Below, piece after piece: positions 1 to 10,040 of a stretch of 15,119 bases of DNA (position 1 is the first letter of the stretch; every line of letters begins with the position of its first letter). The stretch lies in the NCBI RefSeq assembly GCF_001949145.1, contig NW_019091374.1, forward strand, positions 606,206 to 621,324. Direction: 5' to 3'. This DNA is from Acanthaster planci (lineage: Eukaryota; Echinodermata; Asteroidea; Valvatida; Acanthasteridae). A program made the translations under genes and the position numbers. The notes beneath the pieces were generated by a model. It was not told the DNA's origin. It saw nothing but the letters and a program-made list of their open reading frames with translations, and ran no database searches.

Positions 1-103
1 ATGTGCAAAAGTCTCCGAATGAGATCTCTGTTGACCGCCTGATGTGTTTTTCATAACTTGCCCCTATATACATGTGTATACATTGTTGGCCTCTTTGTCC
101 TAG

Positions 104-332
104 GTACTCACCCTTGCACAACATCAAGCCCCCAGCTGACCCAAAAATCCAGTATCCAAGCACCATGCTGCTTACAGGGGACCATGACGACCGCGTGGTT
201 CCCTTGCACTCCCTCAAGTACATAGCCACACTGCAGCATGCCCTGGGCAACACTGAGCAGCAGACCAATCCACTTTTTGTGCGTGTGGATACAAAGTCGG
301 GCCACGGATTCGGCAAGCCCACTGCAAAAGTG
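104..332 (+). CDS. PREP: Prolyl oligopeptidase (prolyl endopeptidase), penultimate coding exon
   Basis: This exon encodes 76 residues plus one split codon of the C-terminal part of the alpha/beta-hydrolase domain of prolyl oligopeptidase. That enzyme is a cytosolic serine peptidase cutting short peptides after proline. Seen directly: [20 protein letters not shown], where the first Asp of the DD pair (codon 186-188) is the expected catalytic Asp and the following Arg (192-194) the substrate-binding Arg. [13 protein letters not shown] follows, with the catalytic His at 303-305. The catalytic Ser lies in an upstream exon outside the window. The acceptor is a pyrimidine-rich tract ending in TAG at 101-103; G104 completes a split codon (phase 2). 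The donor is GTG|GTATGT after 332 (phase 0). The 187-base intron 333-519 separates it from the last exon. Family identity is very clear from motif order and spacing; no frameshift or missing catalytic residue is seen. Confidence 0.96.
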
Positions 333-519
333 GTATGTTGATATTTCATATGTTACAATACAACTATAATTACACTTGAACCGGAGGTGCATTGCTGTTA
401 CTACCCCTGCTCAACAGGCCATTGAAAGATTTCAACATTTCCTGATTAACGTCATGCTCTCTAATGCAGATGCCACAACCAAAAGGACCATTCTTGATTC
501 TCGTTTCTGTTTTTCTCAG

Positions 520-585
520 ATTGAAGAGTACTCCGATATCTATGCGTTCATCGCAGAAACCTTGGGGATTTCTTGGAAGGAATGA
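520..585 (+). CDS. PREP: Prolyl oligopeptidase, terminal coding exon with stop
   Basis: This short last coding exon has 21 codons plus TGA at 583-585. It follows a strong acceptor (pyrimidine tract and CTCAG at 515-519) and joins the preceding exon in phase 0, so that KV is followed by IEEYSDIYAFIAETLGISWK. This is the C-terminal helix that ends prolyl oligopeptidases, with the typical I-E-E, D-x-x-A-F-I-A and I-x-W pattern. The protein ends where the family normally ends, so the gene looks intact at its 3' end. Together with exon 104-332 it supplies about the last 97 residues of a protein normally near 710 residues. Confidence 0.95.
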   Translation: MEEYSDIYAFIAETLGISWKE

Positions 586-1202
586 CAACAGGTTGTAACT
601 TTCAGAGCGACTGGCTCGTCGGGCAGGGTTAGCTTCAACTGCTCAGGGCTTATAACCTTCTGTTTTTAGTTTCTCGTTGTGAAAATATTCATGCTGAGAA
701 ATGTCATAACTTATATGTTAGGTGGAAAAAAGTCACAAGTATATTTTCTCTTTTCTGAATGGAGCAAAGTTTCCCTGGGCAACTTAAATATCAGACGTTC
801 CAGGTTCTCTCCAGGGAACCATTTTCTGGGATTATTTCCTGACTCAGAGAACACAATTTTAATGGAAAACTTTACAAAATGAATGGTCTTTATCAGCATC
901 ACAGAAATGCAACAGTGCCCTCAGTTGTCCAGAAATGTCTAGAATAGTTAAAACATTCAAAACAGTGTGCCTTTCCGTACACCTACCCAAAGGGATGTGG
1001 AACAGTTTTCACTCGAAGGAAAGGAGTATAAAATTGCACAGAAAGTGTGTGTGTAGGAAAAACACATCGCTAGGACTCTTTAAACACTATCTGGAAATCT
1101 CATGAAAAGTTACAACAAATCGCCTAGCTTGTACCAACTCCAATGAGATCATGAGGGTGGTAGGGTGAATCTGCACTATGGTGTAGGGCTACGGGGAATA
1201 AA
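586..1202 (+). other. Probable PREP 3' untranslated region
   Basis: This follows the PREP stop codon and holds no further supported coding exon. The first canonical AATAAA downstream is at 1197-1202, followed by a T/G-containing stretch, so transcription may end shortly after it. The UTR end is inferred; use of AATAAA was not shown, and variant signals could act earlier. Confidence 0.45.
1197..1202 (+). terminator. Candidate polyadenylation signal AATAAA (PREP)
   Basis: This is the first canonical hexamer on the + strand after the PREP stop, about 610 bases downstream. It sits in an A-run (AATAAAAAAAG), so chance occurrence in AT-rich DNA is quite possible. Confidence 0.3.
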
Positions 1203-3635
1203 AAAAGCCTAGAATTTGAGAAGTTTATGATGCATATAGTGGTTCAACACGGCCTACTTAAAGTCTTTGTACTGTTCTTCAGCTTTGTTGTTTTTTTTCA
1301 CTAGGTTGTGGCAGTCAGTAACTTTTTAAAAACCTCACATTCTCAAATTTAAGGTTTTCACCAATTGAATTCTACCACAAATTGCCTTTACATGGAAAAT
1401 CATGTATTCTTTACATATTCGTCAACATCTATACTATAAAAAAACGAGTGGTGCTCCAAATTTTGTTACCAGAGTGGTGAAAAATACATATAACACTTTT
1501 GGTACCAGGGTTGCCAACTCTCATCCACTGAGCGTGAGACTCATGCATTTCAGCTTACTCGTATGTGCTCATGTCATGCTCTCACAGCATTTCTCCTGCT
1601 AAAAAGTTCTTTTTAATTAGGAAATGTGGCCAGTGTTTGATTTCAGAGCCCGGAATACATGTAATGATGTTCGTCAGCTCAAAAATTGATTTTGAAGTGG
1701 CAAGAAAATGCCTCAGATCAAACCCCAGAGCAAACCCCAGAGCACCAAGAATCCAAAAATGTAGGGATCTTTCTGCAGGCCCCAAATCTCACACTCACTC
1801 TCAGTTCCCTCTCAGTTGGCAGCCCCGTCAAACTTAAATACCTCCGTCTCCATAACGCAAACATCACATGTGTCTTACTGTTTCTTTACGAGAGGTTTTC
1901 ACTACCCGTAGTCACTCTTGATAATATGTTGGATGCAACGTAGCTGTTTTAAAGTGAGCATGCTTTGTTTAATAATGTTTTAATGAAGTAATGTTTCTGT
2001 GGATCTTTTATATCTCTCTAGAATTATCAGGAACAATTCTTTATACAGAAAAATGCAATTAATTGCGAAGTGTCGATTTGTTCCAATAAACATGCACTCA
2101 CTTATTTGTGAACCTTTGTGGTGTCAAGCTAAAACATGTTCATATATTCTGGCAATTTATGCAAGCCAAAAAAAGAGAAAGATTCAACAGTGGCAGATTT
2201 GCTGTGAAATTTCATGACACTCTTGTGTTTGACTATGAAAGAGCTTTTCATGGTTTGTGTCAGTTTGTTTTAATCGAAAGGCTTGAATTTCATACAGTTT
2301 CAGACTACTTATGCCATGTTCAACTGAAAAGAAGAAAAATGGACCAAGCCCACGAACAAAAAGTTGTAAAATTGGAGTGAATTTTATGTTTTATGGATTT
2401 TTCTTTTTATTACAATATTTGGGGGCTACACATTTTATGGGCACATATACCCAGGCAAGAAGTGACACATCACTACAATGGCAAACATGCCATGCCAGAA
2501 ATGTGGCTCTTGTAAAAGTTAAACACAAACAAAACGGCGGCAATATACCTCGAAATGTTTTGCATTACATTAGCAAGGAGTTTTACCACTCCATTTTCCA
2601 GACAACTACAGACGAAAGGTCAAGTATGACCTACATGTATATAATTCGAATGGTTTTCCAACGCTGGAATTTCTAAGAAGCAGATCAGAGTTTATTCAAC
2701 ATATAAAGTGCACTAGCATTTGGTATTAATATGCATTATTACCGAAAAAAATGTCATGAAATATGCATAAAGATCTGCCACTGGTGCAAAATGCTGACAA
2801 GAGGACAAAACGTGAAAAGTTACATTGTAAGGAAAGAGTTCCATTTTTTTCCCTGCAGTGACCTCTTAGCCATCTGAAAGCAAAAAAGTCCTAAAAAGTG
2901 AAAGTTTGCAGTGAAAATATTGAGGTACATGCATTCACAAAATACTGTACTTAGCAGACCCTGTACAGCTATAGCCAGAGGCTTTGTTGGGGCATCGTAT
3001 TACTGTTAGACAGACAGATACTTGTTAGACAGACTGCTTGATGGGTCTATATGATGAAGTCCGGCAAAGCTTTATATACTTCTATGTACACTGGGCTTGA
3101 ACACCCTGCAATGTGTAAATACCAACACTGACTACATTGACAGCTTGTTAATTACAGCTGTCAGAATAACCTGCTCAGTGCCGGGACGTCTGTCCACACC
3201 TTGGTTTCTTATCACAGGCTGATTTGTACCCCTTTCCCTCACCCCCGCACAGGGGACACGTAATTCATTTTCCAACTTGATTATAAATAAAGGATCTATA
3301 CGTGGTGCAGTTCTTGTCATTGCAACTGTTGAAAATACACCTTTGTTTCAGTTAATTGTATTTTCATTTTTTGGTTTTGCTCATCACACAGTTATTTTGG
3401 AGTCTTTGGGGTAACGGTGTATGCTAATGCAAATTTCCATATTCAAGGGTGAAACAGTAATATCCCAGGGAGAGAACCTCAGTGTTGTATTGATTTATAC
3501 AAACGAAACTGCTAAAATCTGGGATAGTTTACTGTCCCAAATTTCCTAGGCTTTGGATAATTTATTTTTTATTTATTTACTGTTTTATTTAATCATGGTA
3601 GCCTTGTCAGTAAGACGTACTGCTATTAATGAGGG
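1203..3635. other. Intergenic stretch without a supported gene
   Basis: AT-rich sequence with only short, low-complexity open frames and no recognisable protein or RNA. Small local features are a 12-base direct repeat (AAACCCCAGAGC, twice in tandem near 1722-1745) and a spaced 12-base repeat TGTTAGACAGAC at 3004-3015 and 3023-3034. Further AATAAA hexamers occur (for example near 2086 and 3289) and mean little at this base composition. Confidence 0.5.
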
Positions 3636-4080
3636 CCCTGAACACAAAAACAAATTATTATACAAGGAATATAAAGCAAAGGAAACAAAATTGAAAATCT
3701 ACAAAAGGTAATCAAAAATAAGAAAAGATAAGAAAATACCAAATACTGTTTTGTAAAACGAGAAAACATGAAGAAATGGAAAAAGCCGAAAATAGTAAGT
3801 ATTGACACACATTATGACTAAAACTGAATAAAACTATCTGAGACGGCAGCCTGAATAGACGTAAAAAAATAACAAAAATACATACTAACATGAAGCAAAG
3901 AAAACTAAACAAACTAAAACCCCAAGCAAAGATAGATTAAGAAAGGCATAATTAAGAAAATGAACTTTGAAAAAAAAGTACAAAAATTAAAATTTGCAAT
4001 TCAAATTTGAGGTAATAAACAAATATGTGAGAGAAAACAATAGCACAAAAACAAAGTTCTGTACCCTTACATTAAAAGTA
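3636..4080. repeat. A-biased, strand-asymmetric tract
   Basis: Roughly 450 bases in which A strongly outnumbers T on the + strand, as runs such as ACAAAAACAAA, GGAAACAAAA and AAAACTAAAC interrupted by single C or G. It is preceded by a T-rich segment (about 3556-3592). The bias is visible by eye and was not measured. Its lower-coordinate flank (about 3598-3645) has a different composition. It may be the decayed T-rich tail of a minus-strand retroelement, as the SINE at 4208-4320 reads toward it, but no element ends or target duplications were recognised. Confidence 0.4.
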
Positions 4081-4207
4081 AAACATATTATTATTACTTC
4101 TGGTAATGAAACCAAAGATTCCTCAAAAGTGCCCTACGCACTGTAGCTCACAAGCCTGAAGAAATCTGACAGAGAGGAGACAGTGAGAAGGGGTTACGGT
4201 TTTTTTC

Positions 4208-4320
4208 TATCCAGAGTAGGGACTGCAAACCCAATCCACATGTGGACCGACCCGCGAATCGAACCCGGACCGCAGAGGTGGAAGGCGAGGAAAGAACCAC
4301 TCCGCCAGCCCGACAACCCC
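4208..4320 (-). mobile_element. tRNA-derived SINE copy
   Basis: On the minus strand, an A-box-like TGGCGGAGTGGTTC (complement of 4294-4307) is followed 27 bases later by a B-box-like GGGTTCGATTCGC (complement of 4254-4266). This is the internal RNA polymerase III promoter of a tRNA-related sequence. No proper acceptor stem, anticodon arm or CCA end can be folded, and the match continues as a non-tRNA body (to about 4208) ending in a short A-rich stretch. That is the architecture of a SINE head plus body rather than a tRNA gene. Its GC content stands out from the AT-rich flanks. Exact ends and target-site duplications were not identified, and the family is not named because it cannot be matched without a repeat library. 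Confidence 0.7.
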
Positions 4321-4720
4321 TTTTTGTTAGTATATGGTAATAATGCATCTAGTAACCCTTTCTCGGACATCTTTTCAATTAGCAAATTAATTTTTGGTTC
4401 ATAATGTAAACATTACAATTAACTGAACAATGATCCCCAAGTGACATTACACCTACAAAACACAGATTGGTTTTCCAGACAAGCAGGGACACTTATTCTC
4501 AATTTTTTTTTTGAAATGCACCCTTTGACATACATAATCTGAAAGGGATATCAAATAACACTAACACTTTCATCGAAAACAACGGTTTACAAAAGTGCTT
4601 CCGAGAAAAATGCTTCACATAACGAGCTCCGTTAATGATATTGCAAAAATTTTGGTCATTGAAAATCCTGAAAATTCTTCATGATCCACTTTCTTTTTCT
4701 TTTTGCTCATCACAAAAGAA
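4321..4720. other. Intergenic, no gene seen
   Basis: AT-rich sequence with no supported exon, RNA or repeat. A T-run near 4503-4512 is the only notable local feature. Confidence 0.45.
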
Positions 4721-4758
4721 GTATATATCCCCCCTTTAAAAAAAGGTGGGGGATATAC
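4721..4758. repeat. Imperfect inverted repeat (hairpin)
   Basis: The left arm GTATATATCCCCCCTTT (4721-4737) and right arm AAAGGTGGGGGATATAC (4742-4758) pair with one or two bulges around an A-run loop. It resembles the tip of a MITE or a foldback element, but no target duplication was found. A second inverted repeat of similar wording (ATATACC next to a T-run) lies at 9232-9303. Confidence 0.5.
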
Positions 4759-6278
4759 AGCCCCAGCCTCACCTCGGGATTTACGCCCATGCCAAATACA
4801 TAACTTCGTCATTCAAGTAGACTTGAATCAAGTCGGACTTACGTTGCTCGTCCCCAGTCAGCCACCCTTCACATACACAGTACACGGTCGTAGCGCTAGG
4901 CCTCTCGTATAACTTCTCATAAGGCGCCCAATATGATAGCTTTTGTGCAACTTACTGCGTCAACGTCTAAAATGGTACAACGTGTACACTACGTCCGACT
5001 TGACGGATGAGCCATTCGAAACCCCACCCCGTCGGTGATATGTAGTTATTCATAATGCATTTACATGTACATATATACGGGATGTCCACCAATCAAAGTA
5101 GTCAGACTTGTAGACTCGCTCATTACAACGGGGGTATGGAAGAAGTCCGGCAATTTGATTAGCTGCTGCCTATTTTGGCAGATGAGCTGTTCGCTGTGTA
5201 CAAACGGCCGGCAGATTCGTCAAGTCCGGATTTCTGAACTCCAGTAATAAGTGGACGCAAGAGGACGCGAATTAAGCAAGTAACGACGCGCAGCCTCCAT
5301 GTCCAAAGCATAAAAACATGACGTCACTTAAGATTGCCAGTTAGTCTAGTCAATAATTCAAGGGAATTTTGCCAGGAAAGTAACAGTGAGTGCAGCAATC
5401 TTGGAACTACTTGCGGATGAAGTAAGCTTGCCATGTAAGCTTAAGAATGACAAGATAAACTCACAAGCATTCTTGATAATGATACTATATGCCAATAAAC
5501 AATACAAATTCAGCAGCTTTTGTGAGTGCTCATATTTACTAAAGCTTTCTGCACAATATTATCATTTTATTATTATTTTGATTTGGGATCACTTCCCATC
5601 AAAATCACCTACCTGCACAGTAAAGCCTGATTGTCACTTTTTACATACAGATGGTAACGTTGATGGAATATGGCCCCTTCCTGTCCCTTTGTCTGCTTTG
5701 GGATTTCGCCTGCAGTTTTGACGTTATAAAAATCACCACTGTTGCTTTCGACATTCCGCAAACGCACATCGCGACCCGCATTAAAGTGATAGGCCTACAT
5801 AAAGTGTACAATGAAAATTCATTATGTGCATGGTTCGTTTAATTTGAGAGCCACATGAAATACCCCAAGGGACTTGAATTAATTCTGAAAAAGTTTAATT
5901 CCTCAGTTTCCACTGAAATGGTTATAATCTGTGAGCTGTCAAATAGGACCACTTGTCCACAGAAAAAGAGATCACACGGCTTATGCGAGCAGCCATGCGT
6001 TTCTTCAGAACCATCCCTTTGAAGTGTTCGTGCGTCCATCAAATTGTATTGGCGGTCACAATGCATTGGGATAGGTACCACTGCACGTTACCTATGACAG
6101 AACGGTGAACGTACATTTTATGCAGTGAGTGTTGTGCATGTTAATTCGTCTGCGTGCCATCAATCTTGGCATGCTTAATAATGTAAAAAAAAACGCGATG
6201 CTCAGTGACGTGTGCGGTTCTTGTACGCAAGGGCTTTGAGTATTCTGTGCATTACATTCGGTGTTTGCGGCGGTGAGG
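4759..6278. other. Upstream region of the somatomedin-B gene; no coding exon supported
   Basis: This stretch is richer in CpG than its neighbours, especially about 4850-5340 and 6190-6280, which fits distal and proximal regulatory DNA or a 5'UTR. It contains a perfect CRE palindrome TGACGTCA at 5319-5326. A 9-base inverted pair AAGTCGGAC / GTCCGACTT lies at 4830-4838 and 4993-5001. No TATA box was convincing near the start codon at 6279. Open frames at 5065-5247 and 5386-5721 have no recognisable features. The transcription start cannot be placed. Confidence 0.4.
5319..5326. promoter_or_regulatory. Perfect CRE palindrome TGACGTCA
   Basis: This is the consensus site for CREB/ATF bZIP proteins. 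It lies about 950 bases upstream of the signal-peptide exon in a CpG-containing stretch. Function is inferred from the consensus alone. A second identical site at 11912-11919 lies deep in intron 1, so chance is a fair explanation for either. Confidence 0.25.
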
Positions 6279-6480
6279 ATGGCTGGTCTACATGTCTTGT
6301 TCTTCACTGTGGGTGTGTCCTACCTACTGGCACAAGAAATAGCGCCTGCAAATATTACAGCACCTACGGAGGTGCCACTTTCACCCACTGATGCACCTAG
6401 ACCCCGGTCCTTCACGGGCACAGGAGGCGCGGATTTTGCGATCGAGGACCAAGCTCCTACTGCGTCCAGAGAAATAGAGG
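6279..6480 (+). CDS. Signal-peptide first exon of a secreted or membrane somatomedin-B-domain protein
   Basis: The start codon at 6279 has a good Kozak context (A at -3, G at +4). It opens with the signal peptide MAGLHVLFFTVGVSYLLAQ, hydrophobic from residue 5 to 18 with likely cleavage near Ala18/Gln19. Residues 20-50 are rich in Pro, Thr, Ala and Ser and hold one N-glycosylation sequon (NIT, residues 25-27), typical of an extracellular linker. Residues 51-67 are acidic and polar. The exon ends in a strong donor, G|GTGAGT, after 67 codons plus one base (phase 1). This matches the phase of the acceptor at 13315, giving a split Ala codon. Upstream GTG codons at 6261 and 6273 are in frame but not credible starts in a eukaryote. 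The protein is not named because only its N-terminus is in view. Confidence 0.75.
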
Positions 6481-9231
6481 GTGAGTTTAAGTGTCAGGCG
6501 GTTAGTGGTTACTGCTTCATTTACCACAGAATGAAACTTCAGGTACTTCCTGGTGCATGCATATGGTTATATTTTTCTATTTCCTGGTACCAGAATTTAG
6601 GGGGGAAAATTCGACCATCCGTCGGTCAAAGATATTATCCAAAAAAATTTTGGTTAGAATATTTCTGCACGGAGAGCAGGTTCTAGTTGTCAGTAACCTC
6701 CATCCTCGTTTAATCTAAAATCACATGGAACACATTACGCGCCTTTCCATAATGTACGTTTTAGGGGTGCGTTGCATACACAATACGTTCATGCGTTTCA
6801 CTTCCATGGACACAAATCGACTCTATTGGCATAACACTCCTATCCGTTGGATGCGGCCGCAACGCTTGGCTCAAGGGTTGACGCCTAATAGAATGGCGCG
6901 CATATGGAAAATTAAGGCGTCTTTATTGGATAAATGTGTTCAAGATGAAACCTTGGTGAAAGTGTGAATAGAGCAAACAGGTGGTTTTTTATCTTGATTT
7001 TTTTCTACCTTTCAAAGGATATGTGCAGGAATTTTAAAGCTCTACCTTCCATTGCACAAGGCAAGTGCAGCTGTTTTTTTTTTCAAACTTCAGATTGGCC
7101 TGGACTGCACCCGCTAAGTCACATTCTATAGCCCAGGGTCTCGGTGTAAAATATCAACAAACATGGCGTTCTCCAGTAGCAATGTGTTTGTAAAGTTTTA
7201 TTTGGATTATTACTGAAGATGAGCACATGTATGACGATCAGATGGATGCATAACCCGACGGAAGCGAGTGGAATGGCAATGAAAACCATACAAGGATCGC
7301 CAGAAGAAGCCGAATCATACGGCTATTGACGCAATCACGGACTTCTCCAATTCAAACTTGAGCATGGGTATAACACCAAGTAGCATAGACCTATACCGAA
7401 GTGGTGCAACCCCCATAACCCTGGGTTAAAATAATGTAGCTATTGATTCAACACACTAACTTTGCTTGAGCCGACTTTTGTGTTTTTCTCAGCTTCTTCG
7501 TTGCTATACTTCTACTTTGGAGCAACAAGTGAAGTTAAGTGAATCCTCGTACCCATAACGGTTTGTAGGATTGCTGTCTCGTATGGTTTTCTATCCTCTC
7601 GGCCACCGAATCTTTTGGTTACTTACTTGCTGATAGTTTTCAACACAAATTTCTTGCTTTCAAAGGGCAAAATCATGACCAGTGTGATAGTAGATCACTC
7701 GTGCTCCATCTCAAATGTTCATTTGAAAACCAATAATGCTTATTTATCTGAAATCTCAGGAAAAAAATAGTAGGAACAGCAGGAAAAATCAAAATGGCTG
7801 AATTTCGTTTCGTTTACCCTGGGGGTGGGGATTCCCCAGACTAACACTGCAGATGATGTTGAAACATACAGATGCATTGTTTGCTATACATGTATTTGCT
7901 TGGTGAAACTAACAAAGATGCCATTGTCTTCCAACCGGACATACTGGCACATATACTTGCCCTAATTATTCAAGTCACCTCCCTACTAGACGTAATTTTT
8001 TATCTGAATTAAATCCATATCCTGCCAATGCGCAAGTTGTGATGGTGCAACAGATTTGCTGAAATTTTCTTTTGCACTAGACTCGTCTTACATCACAGGT
8101 AGGAAGTTGGTGTGGGTCGTAACACATCGATGGTGCACCCAAATTTCGTTCGTTTAGTAGGCCTTCAGCACTTGGGACCTTTTGTGGAAATGGGCCCAGG
8201 TACTAAAATGAACAATTTACTGGCGTTGCTGTCGTGCATCTTAGGATGGGTGTGTTGGAGAGACTTTGTTTTTTTTTATAATTGTTTGGATTTATTTCAC
8301 ATTTATTAGTAGTTCCGTGTTGAATGACAGGGGAGGGTTATAGGCACTAAGGCTTACATTAAAAATTGGAAGGGGTGCGGTGAGTTTGCAAGGAATATGT
8401 TGAATGTTCTTTACTTGATCCACAGGGCATTTGTTAAATATAAAGAGATAAGAAAAAATTGGGGGCCAAACGTGCAAAAAATGTACAGCAAAAATGTATA
8501 AACTACTCACGCATAATGAAAATAATTGGTACGTGCAATGAATTTGGTTGGGAAGAGGCTGGATTTTGAGCACTGAGTGTTACTAGTCTTTTTGGATCCT
8601 ATGCCTAGCGATGAATTTTCTTACAGACGCTTTTTATATGCAGCTGAAGACGCTGTTCATTTAAAAGGTTTACTATCCAAATTGAAAAAAAAATTTTTTT
8701 GATCATCTAGAGTATTTCTGGGAAACGGTTGCTAATTGGTGGATTGCTGTGTTATGAAAGATATGTAGTTAGACAACAATGAAGTGCAGTTTTAAGCCAG
8801 TCACCTATATGAACAATTCCAGCAAATTGTTTGCACAGATCGATATGTAAAATTGAGGTTTTTATTCACGAGATAACACCGCAGTTTTTCTCCAAGAATA
8901 TGTAAATACTCATCATAAAACAAAATACACCCAAAGCATCAAACTAGCAAAACAAACCTTGAACATAAGGTTAATTCATGGAGACTAATGAGGTGCTTGT
9001 ACCTGTGCAATTACGTAGCCAAATTAATGCTACCTTGCAATTTGTCTCTACATATGTTTTATGTCCGTGAGAGGCTGATACGTCTTTATCAGCTTTAATG
9101 TACACGTATAATACACCAAGGCTCTTATCGTATATTATACATTATGTTGTATATAATTCCATGCATGTAACATGACCTGCTAACAGGTGGCTACACTTTA
9201 TGAATACCCAATGTGCAGTGCTTAATGCGGG

Positions 9232-9303
9232 ATATACCTTTTTGAACTAAACTATGTAGCCTTTATATTTTCAAAAAAAAACATGCTTTTAAAAAAGGTA
9301 TAT
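9232..9303. repeat. 12-bp perfect inverted repeat with 48-base loop
   Basis: The left arm ATATACCTTTTT at 9232-9243 and right arm AAAAAGGTATAT at 9292-9303 are exact complements. The arms are AT-rich, so chance is possible. The wording echoes the hairpin at 4721-4758, which could mean two copies of one short foldback or MITE-like element; no duplicated target site was found. Confidence 0.4.
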
Positions 9304-9322
9304 ACCTCAAATGTGAAGAGTG

Positions 9323-9342
9323 TTTTTTTTTTTTGGGGGGGG
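9323..9342. repeat. Adjacent T12 and G8 homopolymers
   Basis: An uninterrupted run of 12 T (9323-9334) is followed directly by 8 G (9335-9342). It is a simple-sequence feature and a likely site of sequencing length error. Confidence 0.8.
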
Positions 9343-9620
9343 TGTAAATTGTTGTAATACGATTTTGTGATGCAAAATGTACTCTTAGTTATTTCGCGAG
9401 GTTTATTCATTCATGGAAATCCCCAAGTCCTCCAAACCGGTTCGACATAATAATATCAAAAATGTAAAACAGTTGTTTTGGGTAAGATTTACCGTTCCAA
9501 TTAATAGGAAATTAATTCGGTTGACTCACACTAATGATTCAAAGGTATCAAAATTCAACAAGTACTAAGTGGCAATTACTAATACAACAATGGACATGAC
9601 ACAATAGGAAGCTACTCATT

Positions 9621-10040
9621 ATGCAATATAAGACTGACGATCATCAGGACGCTCCTTCCGAACACAGATCCAGATCCCACGTGGGCGATCTCGCACAAAC
9701 AGAAGTACGGAAACAAGCCCGTGAACCGCTGATTCAGGAACAATTCCGAAAAGAAGGGACAATGCGATCAGACTCGGCTAAGGGTAGTACTTCTGACGTT
9801 CTCTTCAACAGGAGAGGTGATGATCTGGATACAGGAGTGGTTGGTTGGATACATTCTCGTACTCTTTGCATGAAGAGTGCAGGAATCGATTCCAACGTAT
9901 CCTCCAATCCTCCTCCAATAACTGGTCACACATTTCAATCCCTTTTCACAAAACTGGGGCAACAAGTTACACACTACATTTACAAAAAGTGCAAGGTGGA
10001 TGTCGATATGGTACATTTCACAGAACCAGTTAACTGTTAA
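9621..10040 (+). other. Unrecognised 139-codon open frame inside intron 1
   Basis: This open frame runs from ATG to TAA and encodes a charged protein rich in Asp, Glu, Lys and Arg in its first half. It has no signal peptide, membrane segment or known motif. It is longer than most chance frames in this AT-rich region, but a 121-codon frame overlaps it on the other strand and nothing supports transcription. It could be a chance frame, a remnant of a mobile element or an independent small gene. No function is proposed. Confidence 0.15.

Noticed and set aside
1565-1943. Overlapping open frames near a 12-base tandem repeat
   Set aside because: The frames arise partly from the repeat and from low stop density; no protein family or splice site supports them.
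2108-2676. Overlapping open frames of 90 and 121 codons
   Set aside because: Composition is as expected from AT-rich non-coding sequence, no domain or splice context is present, and the two frames disagree with each other.
4247-4314. Functional tRNA gene on the minus strand
   Set aside because: A and B boxes are present, but no acceptor stem, anticodon loop or full cloverleaf can be formed, and the sequence continues as a SINE body.
4830-5001. 9-base inverted pair AAGTCGGAC / GTCCGACTT as transposon ends
   Set aside because: The arms are too short, there is no flanking target duplication and nothing transposase-like lies between them.
3056-5153. 12-base word GAAGTCCGGCAA at 3056-3067 and 5142-5153 as copies of a repeat family
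   Set aside because: The match does not extend beyond the word on either side, so it cannot be told from coincidence in this window.
5065-5721. Open frames of 60 and 111 codons upstream of the signal-peptide exon
   Set aside because: No recognisable motif, and starts and stops do not fit splice signals. They are more likely part of a 5'UTR or promoter-proximal DNA than coding.
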